Positions 1 through 12,999 of a stretch of DNA of 64,000 nt are shown one piece after another. The first letter of the stretch is position 1. Every line of letters starts with the position of its first letter. The notes beneath the pieces are model-generated. The model saw nothing but the letters and a program-made list of their open reading frames with translations, ran no database searches and was not told the DNA's origin. The position numbers and the translations under genes were made by a program. Source of the stretch: Tetrahymena elliotti 4EA (Eukaryota > Ciliophora > Oligohymenophorea > Hymenostomatida > Tetrahymenidae); the NCBI GenBank assembly GCA_000231825.2, contig JH720369.1, positions 208,227 to 272,226 on the forward strand, in the 5' to 3' direction.

Positions 1-3000
1 AAGTTAACTTGTTAGCACTATTTTCTAATTCAGAAGCCTTTTAGTTGTTTGAATTAAGATTTAAAAAATTTGAGAAAAAGTTTGCTATTGTAGAAGATGG
101 TTGCTTTTATAAATCTGGTTGAGTTGGTAGAGTTTCCTGCTCTTTCAGTGAATAGTTAGTAAATAAATTAGTTTGTTATATTTCTTATTCAGCATTACTA
201 TCAAATTTCTTGATCTAAGCTGATACATCATCAGACTCTTTTCTATGTGGTATGATTTGCTTTAACCCATTTTATTGATTTTAACCACTAGATTAGCTTT
301 GTTGGTTATTAAAACTCGATTGTTGATTAGTTTGACCACTTTATTTATTCACTAAATCTTCACTGTTGCTATTTGAAGAGCCATCAATTTTTAACAAATT
401 TAACTAAATTAACTTTTTATCTCCATTAAGACTTGCATTGTTTCCATAAGGAGGGCTATTTAATGAATTTTATTTCTACAAAGTATTGTTTTAGCGATTG
501 TATGTTTAAAGATTTATTTTCTCTGTTTATTCTGATCTTCTCTTTTAAAATTTAATATCGTTATCAAATATTTTTCTTTAATTATTTTTTGAAGCATTAG
601 GACTGTTGAAATTGGGATTATAGCTTGAAGCAAACTAAGAAGGAGAAATATCAAATATATTACTTTTTTAGTTTGTAATTGTATTTGGAGATTCAAGATA
701 ATTTCCAAAATTAGAAACTGGAGTTGCATTTGGATTTATTTATAAATTTGAGAATTACTAAGGCCTTCTTTTTGATTTTGGAGATTAGGAAGGAACTGGA
801 GAAGTGCTTATGTTATTGAGTTCTGTTAAGACTTAATTTTAATCAAATTTTGATAGAATACTTGATAGGGTTTCAATGTAAATCTAGGAAACAACAGAAT
901 TAGGATAATAGAGGTCTAAGGTTTGAATTGTTTAAAAATTATTATAAATAATGTTTTGTAAAAGCTTTGTTAATATCATCTAATCATCAATAACATTATA
1001 TGATAAATCTACTTGCTAAATGTTTCTATTACAATCAAAAAATTCAATTAAAGCCTTTGCTCTTGCATTACTTATCATAGAATATTATTCACTTCCACAA
1101 ATTTTAAGTCTTTTTACACTTTTACATTAGAATATGCTTTCTAAAAGGAGATGAAGGGGATTTGTATTTATTGAATTTTAACTGATATCTATTTCTTCAA
1201 GTAATTGAAGATTTTCATGGTATTCATCAAAGATTTAACTTAACATTTCAACTCTTTCATCATCTAAAACTTGCATTTTAGGTGATCCTACAAGACCTAA
1301 CTTTTTGAGAGATTAAAAGCTTCCTGCAAAAATAGTTTTTGTAAAATTTTCTAAAACATTTGGATTTATTAATGCAATCTCCGTAATGATAACTTCTTGT
1401 AAACTAGGAAAAAGTTTACCACCAAAAGTATTGATTATATCTTAAAACGAAAGAGCTTATTAATTATCTTCTATTTCTTAATCTGTCATCAGTTGCTTTT
1501 AGTAACTAGAATGATGTCTTTTTATATCCATAGTCCTTGATCTGTTTATATGCTTTAGTTTTACAGATTTATTTTCTAACAAACTTTTAAATAAAATATT
1601 TAATGGTCCTGCATCTATGTCATTTAATGAAATATCTAAAATCCTAAAATAGCACTAATTACCACCTGATCCTAAAGAATTATTAATTGCAAAGTTCCTG
1701 TTCTTATTCCTCTAACTAGCTAACATCTAAGAAAAATTTATAGTTGTTAAGTTTGAAGATATTGAGCTCGTGTTTTTTGTTGCAAGGCACTACATAGCAC
1801 TTGCTAGGGCTTTTGCCTTCTCATTTTCAATCATAGAAAAAGATTAATATCCTCTTAATCTTAATACTTCTAAATGATTACAATTAATGAGAATACTACT
1901 AATTAATTCTCCTAAAACTCTCGCACTTAGAGCCACATTTCTAGATAAATCAAGTTCTTTAATGTTCTGAATAAAATCAACATTATCTTCTAAAATATTT
2001 ATTAGAATTTCCGCTTTTTCGTTTGTTAACATCACATGAGAGTTTGAACCTGCTAAGTTAAATCGTTCTAATTTACTACAATTGAGTATTAAAGAAAGAA
2101 TTAATTTTTTAAATTGATCTGTAGGAATGGCTAAATTTTATGAGAAATCTAAACAACGAAGACCTTAGCAAGTCCCTTAATCTAAAATCTTTGAGATGTC
2201 ATCAGCAACTGTATCATTTATCATAGATTCTTTTTCCTTTCCTATCATTTTAATGATTTCTAGATTTGGAGAAGATTCAAATATATTGCTTAATAGTTAA
2301 CTAAGATCAGATAGAGCCTTTCTTGTGAACAATGAATTAAAAGAAATGTCAATTTCTTTCATATTTTTTACCTTCTTCTTAGAGAAGGCCTTTGCCAGTT
2401 AGCCAACATTCCATTCTGTTATCATGTTTTGACCTTCATCGTTTCTACCTCTAATATAAAGCTTTTATATTGATTATTCTTAAGTTCTTAGTAAAGCTTC
2501 AACAAAACTGGCAAGAGAATTGTGCACATTCTGATTAGTTTAGTGAATATTTTAAGGAGTCTATTCAATTTCAGTGTTGAAAGAGATATCTATCAAATTT
2601 AATTAATTTTTCTTTACGAGCTTCATTTCATATAAAAGCTCTGATAAATATTCCAAATCATTTTGTTTTAAGACTGAATACTTTTATTCTTCAGATCCTT
2701 TTAAGAGTAATTCAGTAATATTGGGAGATTTAACAAAAATAGCGCAAATAAAAGTAATATAATTCTATTGAATGCTACCACTTAAATCTAATACATTGAG
2801 TTGATTAAGTTTTAGATCATCATCAGCTAAGATAAGACTACAAGCATGTCCAAATATTTAACTAAAATCAGTTAATAGTTTCTTCTTTTTTTTCCTCTCA
2901 TCACTTGGGTTGCCATAAATGTTATGTATATTGCTATTACTATCATCTCCTGTACCATTATTTTAGTTACTATCTTAATCATTTAACCCATTGGATTCTT

Positions 3001-6000
3001 TTTATTTATGAAATAAAATATCTTGTTTATCAAGTTAGCTTGAAGTTTTAGATGCACTCTCAGTTGTAAAAATATTAATCAACCTTAATTCTTTAAGAGT
3101 TTAACTATTTCTTCTTAGAATTGTATAAAGAGATTCATCAGTAAAAATATTCCCATCCAAATTAATAGACTAGAATCCCATTTAAGAATTATCATTATGA
3201 AGAGCTTCATCTAATGCATAAGCCATCCAACTATTTTTGATAACATTTTTCCAAGTTAAAGTCTTTTTAACATTTTACCTCATAAAACTTGTTAGCATTT
3301 AAACAACTAAATCTTAAGTTATAAAGCTTTCATTAATTTAGAACCCATCTAATTCCACACAACAACATACATTCTCTTCTTCTAACTTTCTCAGTATCTC
3401 ATTAATTTCAATAATCAATTGATTGTCTTTTATATCTAAATTCTTAATAACAACTTTTTTTGATGAAAAAAGAACTGACTCAAGCAAATAACAAAAATAT
3501 TCCTATTAAATTTATCTATTCATTAAAAAATTATTTAAGTTATTTATTCAATTAAAATTGGTCAAATAAAATTCATAAATTTCAATAAAATTTATCAAGA
3601 ATATCTTATCATTTAATATAAAACTCTTTTTTATTAACCTATGTAAGTTAACCTCTTTTAATATTTTTTTGTAATGGCAATATTATTTTAACTCTAAAAA
3701 AATTAAAAAATTTCTATTAAAGTTATAAAGAATATCTTAATCTAATTTAAATATCTTTTAATATTTTATTGAAAAAAAGGCTCAATTATAAGTCCATTTA
3801 GTATCTTTTAGTAATGGTGACATTATTCTAAATAGACGAAATTTCAAAAATTTGTTTGTTCTCTAAGCAAGCAAAATAAAAAGTATATAATACATTTTTT
3901 AAATTACATGATAGAATCTTGAGAGTGCTTGAATGATAGCTCGAAAACCTCAAATGTTTTGTTAAACTCTTTGATTTTGCTTGATAAAGTTAAAGCAAAA
4001 TTTTCGTTATACTAAACTAAGATAACTTCTTCTAGCCTTTTACTTTAACAAATGTAATCAATCAAATAATTTTCAGTGTGTTGACTGCATTTTTTTAAAT
4101 TGACTCTGGTTAAATCTAATTTTAAGTTGTAATCTTTTTGAAGATAATGATTTTTAATAATGGCAGTAAGGGAATCCTCATTTTCAGCTCTGAAAAGCTC
4201 ATCACATTCAATTTAATAGAAATCTTAAACTTCACCTCTCAATTTATTAACATTCTAGAATTGGTAAAATTGTTTACTTTTTTTCCTTGCCTCTTTCTTA
4301 GAAAGTTTTTTTTGAATTTGTTATAATAAACTATTTTTAGGTTCTCTTTCTTTATTAAGGTCAGGATCAAATTAAATTTTTTTCTTTGTTTTTTAATTAT
4401 CTTTTTTTGTATTAGCCTTATTATTTTATTACTATTAGTTTTACTCTTTCTTCTATAGTTCTATTTTCTTTTGCTACTTATTAAAATCTCTTTACTTTTG
4501 ATTGTCTTAAATCATTTGTCTCTATTCATGAGAATTCATCATTTTCTTCTTTTAAGTGAAATCCTCTTTCTTATATTTTTATGCAGTTTAAATTTTTTCT
4601 GTTTCGTAAATATTATTTATAGCTCCTTCTTACTCAGCTTCAATATTACAGGCAGATATGCTTAAATCATTTTATGTATTTTTTTACTGAATATCTTTAC
4701 TTGGAGACTAGGTATTGCTTTTATTTCCTGTTTATTTTTTGTTAAGTTCGTTCTATGTATCCTTTTTTGGGCTTTCTTCAGTATGTTAATTTTAATCTGT
4801 CTTTTAAATAGATATCTATAAATTATCTTTTTAGTTTTTATTTGAAGCCTCTATCTCAATGATAGCATAACTTTCAGCTTTCCTTGCAATATTTTAATTG
4901 TCATCACCATCATCATTCTATCCATTCACTTAATCAATAATTGTAAGTAATTTTTTATGATTTTAATCTTTAAGAAAATCTTATTCATCTATTTGGGTAA
5001 CATTATTTTATGTTGTTATATTTATCAAAGTTTAATTAGTAGCAGCTGGAACTACATTGCAAGTAGGATTATTCTCTTTATTATTATCATTTTATTTTAA
5101 GTCCTTTTTACCTTTTTCAGCTTTTTTGGTTTTTATTTGATTTTAATTTTCATCATTTTATTTAATTCCTTTCTCTTTCTTCTTTTCCTTCTCTTTCTTA
5201 AGCATTTTTTTACTTTTTTCATCAAGAGCTGATTAAAGTTATTTCATTACTTTTAAGTAAGATTATGACATAGTCACATAATCATTATCAAAAATTTATA
5301 GAGAATTTAAGTTTTTAAAGTCTAAGATATCTAAATTTTTACTATGTAATAAGAAACAAAATTCTGTTTCATTCATATGATTTCCACCAAAAACTATTTA
5401 TTGTAAATGATTCTTATTCCACCAAAGTAGATTTTTAACTACTATTAAATGGTCTATAAGGAGAGGAACATTAACAAAACAAATACTTTTTAATTTAAGA
5501 TTTCTCAAATTTGAAATTACTATCTTGAAAATACTTAAATTCGGTTTATACAAGTTTATGAATGTTACTTCTTAAATTGAACTTTCATTATATTATAAAG
5601 TATCTAAAGTATACTACAAACCTTTCTTGCTATTAAATGTGTTCTCATCTATTGTGTAACCTCTAGCAACTCTACAATAAGTTTTATAAAATTATAGATT
5701 AATACAAAATATTAAAATTTAATATGTAGTGGATTATTATAACAAAATATCCAAACAAATTTTAGAGATTATTTATGATGGTATGAGTATTTAATGGGTA
5801 AACAAAATAATTAAAGATATTTTAGAGAGTATTTGTGATAGGATGTGTATTTAAGAGAATATATGAAATTATTTATCAGGAGAATAAAGAAATGAATTAC
5901 TCAAATAGTAAGCTAAGGTTATTTCTCATAAGAATGTGGGCCATTAGTTCTTCTTCTAAATCCAGCAAGGCATTTTCATATTTTACCTACTCCCATTTTT

Positions 6001-6909
6001 GTTATTAAGAATCCATTATTTTTAGAGGGATAAGTGGCTACAAGGATATGTTGATTTAATTTATTTAAGGAAGGATTTGTGGCTTTAAATAGTCTTCAAG
6101 AAATAGTATTCTTACTGCTTAGTCTCTTGAAAGAATCAACTTTTACCTAATAAACTACAAGATAAAATTTCCTGAGTAAATAGTCTCAAGCGCATCTTCT
6201 GTGTGCAATTAGACTTAATTTAATTCTATGACTCTAATATCTCTCCTTTAGCTGTAAATAAATCTTTTAAGCATCATAATATTTAGGACACTTTTAGAGC
6301 AACCTAATATTTTAACTATCATTTTGTCTTTGAATCCTGGTACCTTCTTACAAAGCATATTAATAATGTGAAAAATATCCATTTTGCAATTTATCACAGT
6401 TATATCAGTAATAAATTTATTATTCTCAGTACTCATGACAGCCTACTTGATATTTTCTATTTATTTTTCTCTTCTCTGCTTTTCTTTCTATTTATCACCC
6501 ATACTTTCACAATTAAATCCAGATATTATGATCTTAAAATTATTCGCCACTATTATTTTTAATAATCAACAAAATTGTTATTTTAAGATTAAGTAGAAGC
6601 TATTAAAGACTTTACCTAGCTACACCTAAACATGGTCTTCATGTTATATCAGGTCTGGTAATTCTACATCTTAATTATCTTTTTTTAATATTTTTATTAT
6701 CAATTTAAATATTATCTTCATTCTTAATCTCTACCTCTTCTACTAAAAGCTTTGATTGTCTGCATCACATTTTTTTCTACTTTGGTTGGAAAAAACTTTT
6801 CTGCTAATTTAATTTCTGCTAACGGGGTTAGCTTCTATATTGGATTCACCATACCTGATACATAACTCCTTTCACCTACTGATTAAGATTCTTCATCAAT
6901 CCTATTCAT
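1..6909 (-). CDS. Large leucine-rich-repeat protein, 3' end off the window
   Basis: At least 2,025 residues of a leucine-rich-repeat protein of unknown role, probably a protein-binding scaffold. Five exons fit in phase: 6909..6735, 6678..6616, 6549..5991, 5671..3908 and 3515..1, joined by GTA/AG introns of 56, 66, 319 and 392 nt. The ATG at 6907-6909 starts MNRIDEESQSV. A first LRR block (about 5650-5290) is followed by a Lys/Glu/Gln/Asn-rich charged linker (about 5250-4370) and a long second LRR block (about 4150-950). Repeats look like LDLSRNVALSARVLGELI and LDISLNDIDAGPL, the ribonuclease-inhibitor-like type common in ciliates. From about 780 to the edge the protein is Ser/Asn/Gln-rich and disordered. 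I checked this last stretch codon by codon to position 1 and found no TGA. The exon 4/5 splice is supported because it rejoins a split LRR unit. The first two introns and the start codon are less certain. No signal peptide or membrane segment is obvious. Confidence 0.72.
3516..3907 (-). repeat. Intron containing two diverged copies of a ~135-bp sequence
   Basis: This 392-nt intron of the LRR gene holds two degenerate copies, about 3585-3705 and 3710-3845. They share the pattern AAGAATATCTTA ... CTTTTAATATTTT ... GTAATGG(C/T)(A/G)A(T/C)ATTATT. Much of it is open in one frame on the minus strand and ends at a TGA at 3548, so it may be decayed coding repeat captured by the intron. Confidence 0.45.
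5672..5990 (-). repeat. Intron with a short two-copy direct repeat
   Basis: The third intron of the left-edge LRR gene. It carries two near copies of a 37-nt segment about 59 nt apart, at 5759-5793 and 5817-5853 (TTTTAGAGA.TATTT.TGAT.G.ATG.GTATTTAA on the plus strand). The donor is read as GTAGGTAAAA and the acceptor as TTGTAG. A GTAAAATATG donor four bases further on is also possible but does not keep phase. Confidence 0.4.
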
Positions 6910-7955
6910 GTTTTTGCTTTGTTCAAATTTAATTTCTAAATCTCTAAAAAATCTAAAAAAGAATAATTAAAAATTTAGAAATATTCACAAAAGAAAAAGA
7001 AATTAAAGTGATCGATCAAAAATTTTTATTAGCCATAAACTTAAAATCTAAAAAATTTAATTAAATTTGATAAAATTTCAAATAACACGGCTTTACTATT
7101 TTAATAAGTTAAATTGTCCAACAATCAATCTGATTATTCACACACGAACAAAGAACATAGAAATTAAAAATCTTTTCTTTAAAAACAAATATTTTAAGGT
7201 TAATATTACAAATTTAATTGAAATTTAATTGGTAATTTCAAATTTTTTAAGAAGTGATTTTTTATTTACAACAGCAACAATAAAAGTAACAAATTGAAAT
7301 TGAGAATATGTTCAAAAAATTAGGTAATAGTAAAGAAAAAATTTAATTATTAAAACAATTGGAATTTTAATTAAAATATTAAAATTATTTTGTTTGATAA
7401 TTATTTAAAAATTAAAATAATTGAAAAAAAAAGGATAAACAAAATTAATTAATTATTATCTGCAGAATTAGCAAAATAAGTACAATAATTTTTTAAATAT
7501 TTTTACTTTATTTATCAATAATTTTAAATAAGGTAAATTAAATATTAAATAAATTATTTGATCCAATAATAGATTTATATTAATAATGAATTTTAAAGTT
7601 ATTTTTTTGAAGTAATCAAAATTTAATTTGGTAAATTTGCTTTCTTCTTTTTTTTTCTCTTATTTAAAAAAAAACCTGGGGCAAAAAGTTAAATTTTGTA
7701 AATAAAGATATTCTGATGAATTTTATTTTTAAGAGTTCTACTTTCTAAATAAACAAATTTCAAAAATAAATTATCTTTTCTAACTCTGTTTGAATTTTTT
7801 TTGTTATTTGTTTCTTCTTTTGTATTATAATATAATTATGTTTAAAATGAATTAAAATTAAAATATCTTTTGATACGTTTATGATACTAAAATATAAAAA
7901 GATGGAGTACTACCTATTAATTATTCAATAAATTACAATTAATATTAATAAAAAA
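6910..7955. other. AT-rich intergenic region
   Basis: Nothing gene-like seen. Long A and T runs with direct and inverted AT words. Promoter of the leftward LRR gene presumably lies at its left side and the 3' flank of the RING-like gene at its right side. Confidence 0.5.
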
Positions 7956-8590
7956 TCAGTTTAAATTATGATATGTCCTTTTTGCATCTTATGGGTAAGG
8001 TTTGATACCAAAATTAAGTTTCTTTTTACAATAAGGGCATCTCCTATGAATCATTCTCTCTTTGCATTATCCATTCGAAAAAAGAATTAATTATTTAAAA
8101 CTACCAATAAAACTTAATTCTTTACAAATGCAAAGGTTATCTACAGCACATAGTATACTACATAGGAGCCTCATTCTCTAAGCATATCATGCATGCTTGT
8201 AAACTATCATCAATTTTATCTATATTTTTACATATTTAATTTATTTATTAAAATTTGTTAGATATTTTTTTGGAATTAAATTAGATTACAAATAATTAGA
8301 AATTATTTTAATATAGAGTCTATTTTTTGTTATATTTTCATTAAGTTTTACCTTTAAGTTAGTTAAGGAATTTCTTGGAAGAAAAACGTTCTGGTTTATA
8401 TTTTTGTTTTAACCTTTAGATAGCTGTTGGATCTATTTCTTTTGGTAGTGTAAATTAAATTTAGGTCTAGATAAAATCTTTCTTTTAATAGACCTTTGAG
8501 GTATCATACTAAAACTCAGATTCAGATCCATTAGATACTGTAAAGGCTATATCTCTTAGTCATCCTAGTTCTTGCCTCCTTTATATTAAA
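7956..8590 (-). CDS. RING-finger-like protein, gene model incomplete
   Basis: Probably a small E3 ubiquitin-ligase-type protein. An exon ending at 8352 encodes a basic stretch (LPKEIDPTAIQRLKQKYKPE) and is joined through a 132-nt intron (8220..8351, GTAAAAC/ATATAG) to an exon beginning at 8219. That exon reads ACMICLENEAP...YTMCCRQPLH, the first half of a RING. The second half, RRCPYCKKKLNFG, and the stop TGA at 7956-7958 lie in a different frame. An intron of about 70 nt (GTAAAG.../GAG) or a frameshift must therefore fall near 8020-8090. With the 70-nt choice the fifth ligand would be His and spacing to CPYC would be short, so I am unsure of it. The 5' end is also unresolved: a TGA at about 8555 lies upstream in frame, implying a further exon or acceptor. 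Paralogue alignment or RNA-seq would settle it. Confidence 0.5.
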
Positions 8591-9079
8591 AATAATAAAC
8601 TAAAAAAATATTATTAAGTTAAAAAAATCTAATAATAGATTATTAAGATAATTATTCAAAAAATGCAGAAAGAAAAGAATACATTTTATTATTTATATTT
8701 TTTCATAATTTCAAATTATAAATTTAGTAATTTATTCTTTTCTTAACTTAATTTTCTTTATTTATTTATAAATCACTATTATAATTATTAAAATTAATAA
8801 TAAATTACATCTCTGGTTCTATTTAAGGGCAATATTTCTTTATAATATCAATGCATTGCTATTTTATTAAATAGTAAAGAGTGGACATAGTTTTGTATTT
8901 GATAAAAGAGGCACTTTTATAAATTTAAATATTATTTTTTATAATATACCCATTTTATTTTAAAGTGAATCTTGAGGGAAAAAAATTTAAAATTACAATT
9001 TTGTTCTATATATTTTATTAATTTTAATAGTTAATTATTTTCAAACTATATTTTAATTATGGAATCCTCTCAGTATTCA
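8591..9079. other. AT-rich intergenic region
   Basis: No gene recognised. It may hold the unplaced first exon of the RING-like gene on the minus strand. Confidence 0.35.
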
Positions 9080-9400
9080 TAAATATATTTAAATTAATAT
9101 GCAGGGTCTATCAGTATTGTGTCTACTCTTAGCTTGAATATTATTCTTGTAAAGATAAAGGGCTATCAGTACAGTTTGGTGAACTGAGGTAGTTTGCCAC
9201 TACTCTTTGATTATACCTTTAAAATAATAAAAATGGAGGAGAAGAAGAGATTTTATAATATAAATTATAAAATCAAAATAATTATTAGAGTAAATTTTTT
9301 CTATCTCCTCAAAATTAATACTACTATTATAATAGTCTAATTTAAGATAGTGGGTAAAACAAATTTTAGTAATATAAAACAAATGCTCATATAATAACTG
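9080..9400 (-). pseudogene. Isolated open frame, possible exon remnant
   Basis: About 105 codons are open on the minus strand, ending at a TGA near 9080. There is no in-frame ATG at the 5' end, though an AG acceptor-like site (TTTTGATAG) precedes it near 9400. The peptide (LDYYNSSINFEEIEKIYSNN, then a hydrophobic run FIIYIIKSLLLLHFYYF) has plausible ciliate codon use but matches no family I recognise. It could be an orphan exon, a decayed gene or chance, since only one codon is a stop in this code. Confidence 0.2.
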
Positions 9401-9862
9401 ACTATCAAAAGATTATTGAAAGAAAATAAGATTTCATAAATTTTCTGTTCTTAACATATCCAGACCAGATCTGAAAAAATGATACAATTAAGACTGGTAT
9501 GAGATATAATAATATAACTTTTGTTAAATTTTAAAATAATAATTAATAAATAACTCATTAATTTTATTAACCATTTTCTATTTACTTTCAATGATTTAAT
9601 TATCAAAATAATTTTAATAATTAATTAATGATTTAATTGAAATTGTTAATTATTTTAATTATTAACTTTTTTTCTTTGCAATACCAAAAATTCAAAATTA
9701 AAAAAATTGAATAAATATTTTTTTTAATTTAGTCAAAAAAGTAGAAGAAAAAAAAATGAATTATGAAAGTACCAAGTTTAATTTAACTTTACTATTTAAA
9801 AAGCTACATTGATAACAATTAATAAATTAATTTTATTTAATTAAATTCTATTTATATTTTAA

Positions 9863-12079
9863 TCAACTGTCACACTCAAATAAAGAGTCTGCCTTTTTGA
9901 ATCTGGATGTTTTATTTTTAGTTATATTTTCATGGTTGATTATGTGATTAGAATCTAGCATAGAATTTACTTAAGATAGAATGCTTCCTCTATTCTTCAA
10001 ATTTGTATTGGTCCTTTCTCCATTCTATGTATAATTTTCAGTATATAATGTAGCTGCTTGTAATTAACTTTGAAGAAGATCAGCAATTGGGGGTATCTGA
10101 GGATCCGATTATATTTTAAATGAAGCATTTAAAGTGTTATCTTAACTTTATATTTGCTATATAGAAATTTTTTTAGGAGTAAAACAGTTTTTTGTTTAAG
10201 GAAGTTATGATTAAGTTCTCTTCTTTAACAGTTTTCTATTGTGTGGTCTCACAGTTGTTATAATATCACTTAGATCAGCTGCTCTTTAGATTTACAAAAA
10301 TTTTGGGGGAGAATTTGAATGCTGACGCTCTATATTTGAAATCTACAATTTCGATGAGCCTTTATTTGGAGAACTGGATTTTTTAGAGATTTTGCTTATG
10401 TTTATGCTGATATCTACGTCTATTTACTAGATGTAGTCCTTATTTTTTTTAGGACTTTTTATCATTTGTAATGTTTAACTATGACAAGAATTATCATGCT
10501 ATTAGGGATTTTACAATTTCACACTCATTGTTCTGGGTGTGAGAATGTTTCTGCATTAAGGACAGTTTTTTTGCTTTTTTATCCATTCTTATAGACAATC
10601 TGCATGAAAATAATGAGAGCAATATGTTTTTCTAAGATCTTCATCTTGTTCAAATTCACATAGGCATACAGGACAAGCAGGATCTTCTTATTATCCATCT
10701 TGCAATTAATTTTTAAGTTCTAAAGTATATTTGATAGGAGGTATCAAATCTAAAATATTATTTAATTCTTCTTCTTTTTTAGATTTTTTATTCTTCATAT
10801 TTTGTATTGCAATATTAATTAATTAAGTTTTTCTATGTAAATAGATAACTAATATAATTAAAACAACTATTAACAATACCAAAACAATAGACATTATTAT
10901 AATAGTAGTTTTTGAAGATAATATGCTAGAGTCTTACAAATGCAATTAAGGTCCTTGGTCTTTCATGATGAGAACTACATCGTATTCTATGACATCATTA
11001 TCCTTTTAATATTTCCACTCTTGGCGGAATCCAAAGAGTAATTAAATTTGATTTTAAAGGTTAAGCTAGCTGTTAGAATTTGCACTTTGAGGATCTGGAT
11101 TTTAATTTATGCTATTGGTTTCTTCTCTATTTAAATTTCTTTAAGTTGATTTAAATTACTATAAAAACACCTCTTCTCCATCTATCAGCTGCTACTCAGT
11201 TAGACGAAATGATTCATTAGAAAAGAAGTTATCTGCAACTTATAAATTCTATTAGTTTTGGTATTCTGATGTATAGTAAATATTTAAGTAGCCTAGATCA
11301 TCACTTTATATTAATTTACTTGTTGATAGATTTTAATCTCTCTTTTTCAAGGATATATATAGATATCCGCTAAGTTAATTTTAGATCTAGTAATAAAAAG
11401 TTGATTTTTATTATTTAGAGAAAGTTGTTTTCCATGTAAAATAATAAGGAGAATTTGCAGATTGCTCTCTGTAGAAATCTAAATTCAAAGATTATCTTGA
11501 GCAATCTAAGTCAAAATAACCTTTATAGCATGAACACTTACCAGTATTTTAGTTGCAAAACCCTTGGCTATTTTATTTAAAGCAATCAAAAGGGCATTTC
11601 TTTTGAGAACCATCATCTTAAACCCCAAATTGTAGTGTAAATTTGAAATCGGTTAACCTACTGGTAGCCTAGAATATAGTTAAATAGAGAGGATTTTATT
11701 CAATCAAGTATGATTTTTCAAAATCTATCCTGTAGTACTTCTTTTTCATATAATAACCTCTCTTATCAATAAAATCAGCTTCATAGTGGTTAGTTTTATT
11801 ATTCTATTGAAGAGAAAAGGTTTAGCTCAGAGCGAAGAGTATTTAAATATCATCTAATTCAAATCTGTTCAAGTCAAGCTCCATTTCAATAAAATAGGAT
11901 CCAAATTATTTATTAAAAATAGCTGGATCTAATCTATAAGTTTTGTTTTGTTAAGAAGTATTTCCTTCATAAAATTTCCTATTAAGCTAGTTAAGATCTA
12001 TATATTCAATAATTTAGTTATCGCAATAAATGGATTTAGCTAATATAGCTAAAAAAATGATCAAATCAATAATAAACAT
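9863..12079 (-). CDS. Membrane-anchored RING-H2 E3 ubiquitin ligase
   Basis: A single-exon gene of 738 residues, start ATG 12077-12079, stop TGA 9863-9865. The N-terminus is a signal peptide (MFIIDLIIFLAILAKSIYC). The lumenal or extracellular part carries one EGF-like Cys cluster at about residues 162-195 (CPFDCF...CNQNTGKCSCYKGYFDLDC). A transmembrane helix follows at about 388-411 (IIIMSIVLVLLIVVLIILVIYL region). A canonical RING-H2 finger begins at residue 469: CPVC...CSHYFHADCL..W...CPQCR, with all eight zinc ligands present. The tail of about 220 residues is Ser/Lys/Asn-rich and probably cytosolic. The architecture (signal peptide, ectodomain, one TM, RING-H2) is that of membrane E3 ligases such as the RNF13/GRAIL group, although the usual PA domain is not recognisable. 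Likely role: ubiquitination at the endomembrane or cell surface. It is transcribed convergently with nothing close by. Confidence 0.9.
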
Positions 12080-12999
12080 TACTATTTGTTTAATTGTAAT
12101 TTTTTGTTTGATTAATTAATTAATTTCTAATTTAAAAGTCTAGCCAAAAAACATTAATAATTATTACATATATAGTTATGATAAAATAAATGTTTGGTAA
12201 TTAATATGATAATTCTTTATTTAATATAATATTAAAATTTACCTGATTTTTAAAAGAGGTGTAACGACAAAGAAGTTTTCTAATTAGGAATTAAGCAAAT
12301 TTATATATTAAGTTAAATTAAAAATATGTTTATGTAGAACTTTAAGTAGCATGTTGTCAACACTATAACAAATTTCTTGTGAGACGAATATATATTATGA
12401 ATTTCTTTTCAAACAATAATAAATTCTTCAAATATAGATTGATTCATTATCTTATTTAACTTATTATATAATTTACATCACTAATCACTTCAGTAAAAAA
12501 TATTTGATTTATTTTTCATATAATATTCCTATTAAATATGAGTATTAATTATTATTGTAATTTTCTTATCTATGAAAAAAATGATTATTATTTTATATTA
12601 TTTAAAATTGTATTGATTAGCTAAATCATGAAGCTAAATGTATTCACGTTTCTATTTTATTTTTATATAAAATATTCAACCAACATTAAAATAAATAAAG
12701 GGGGATTATTTTTAATTATTTATTACATTCTTTATTATTAGCAAGAAAAAAAAAAAATAATTCAAGAATTAAAATTTTAACAGATTTTTCATATCATACC
12801 CTCTTAATTATCTAAATTCTAACTAAATATTTTTTATTTACAAGTAACAGAATAGGTAAATTGAAATTGAAAAAAATGATGAATTTATTTTGAGTAATTG
12901 AACTAATATTTGTAAAATAAATAAATATTTTTTTTCAAAAATAAAGAAAAAAGTTTCTTATAATAAAAATAAAGTAAGTAGATAATTTGCTAATAATAT
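12080..12999. other. AT-rich intergenic region
   Basis: No gene seen between the RING-H2 gene's start and the giant gene's 3' end. Homopolymer runs and AT words only. Confidence 0.5.

Noticed and set aside
514..729. Minus-strand 71-codon frame
   Set aside because: Shadow; the LRR gene's own frame was checked codon by codon through this region.
3548..3550. Reading the TGA here as the end of a separate upstream gene
   Set aside because: Splicing 3907 to 3516 joins two halves of an LRR unit in phase, which explains the data better than two abutting LRR genes.
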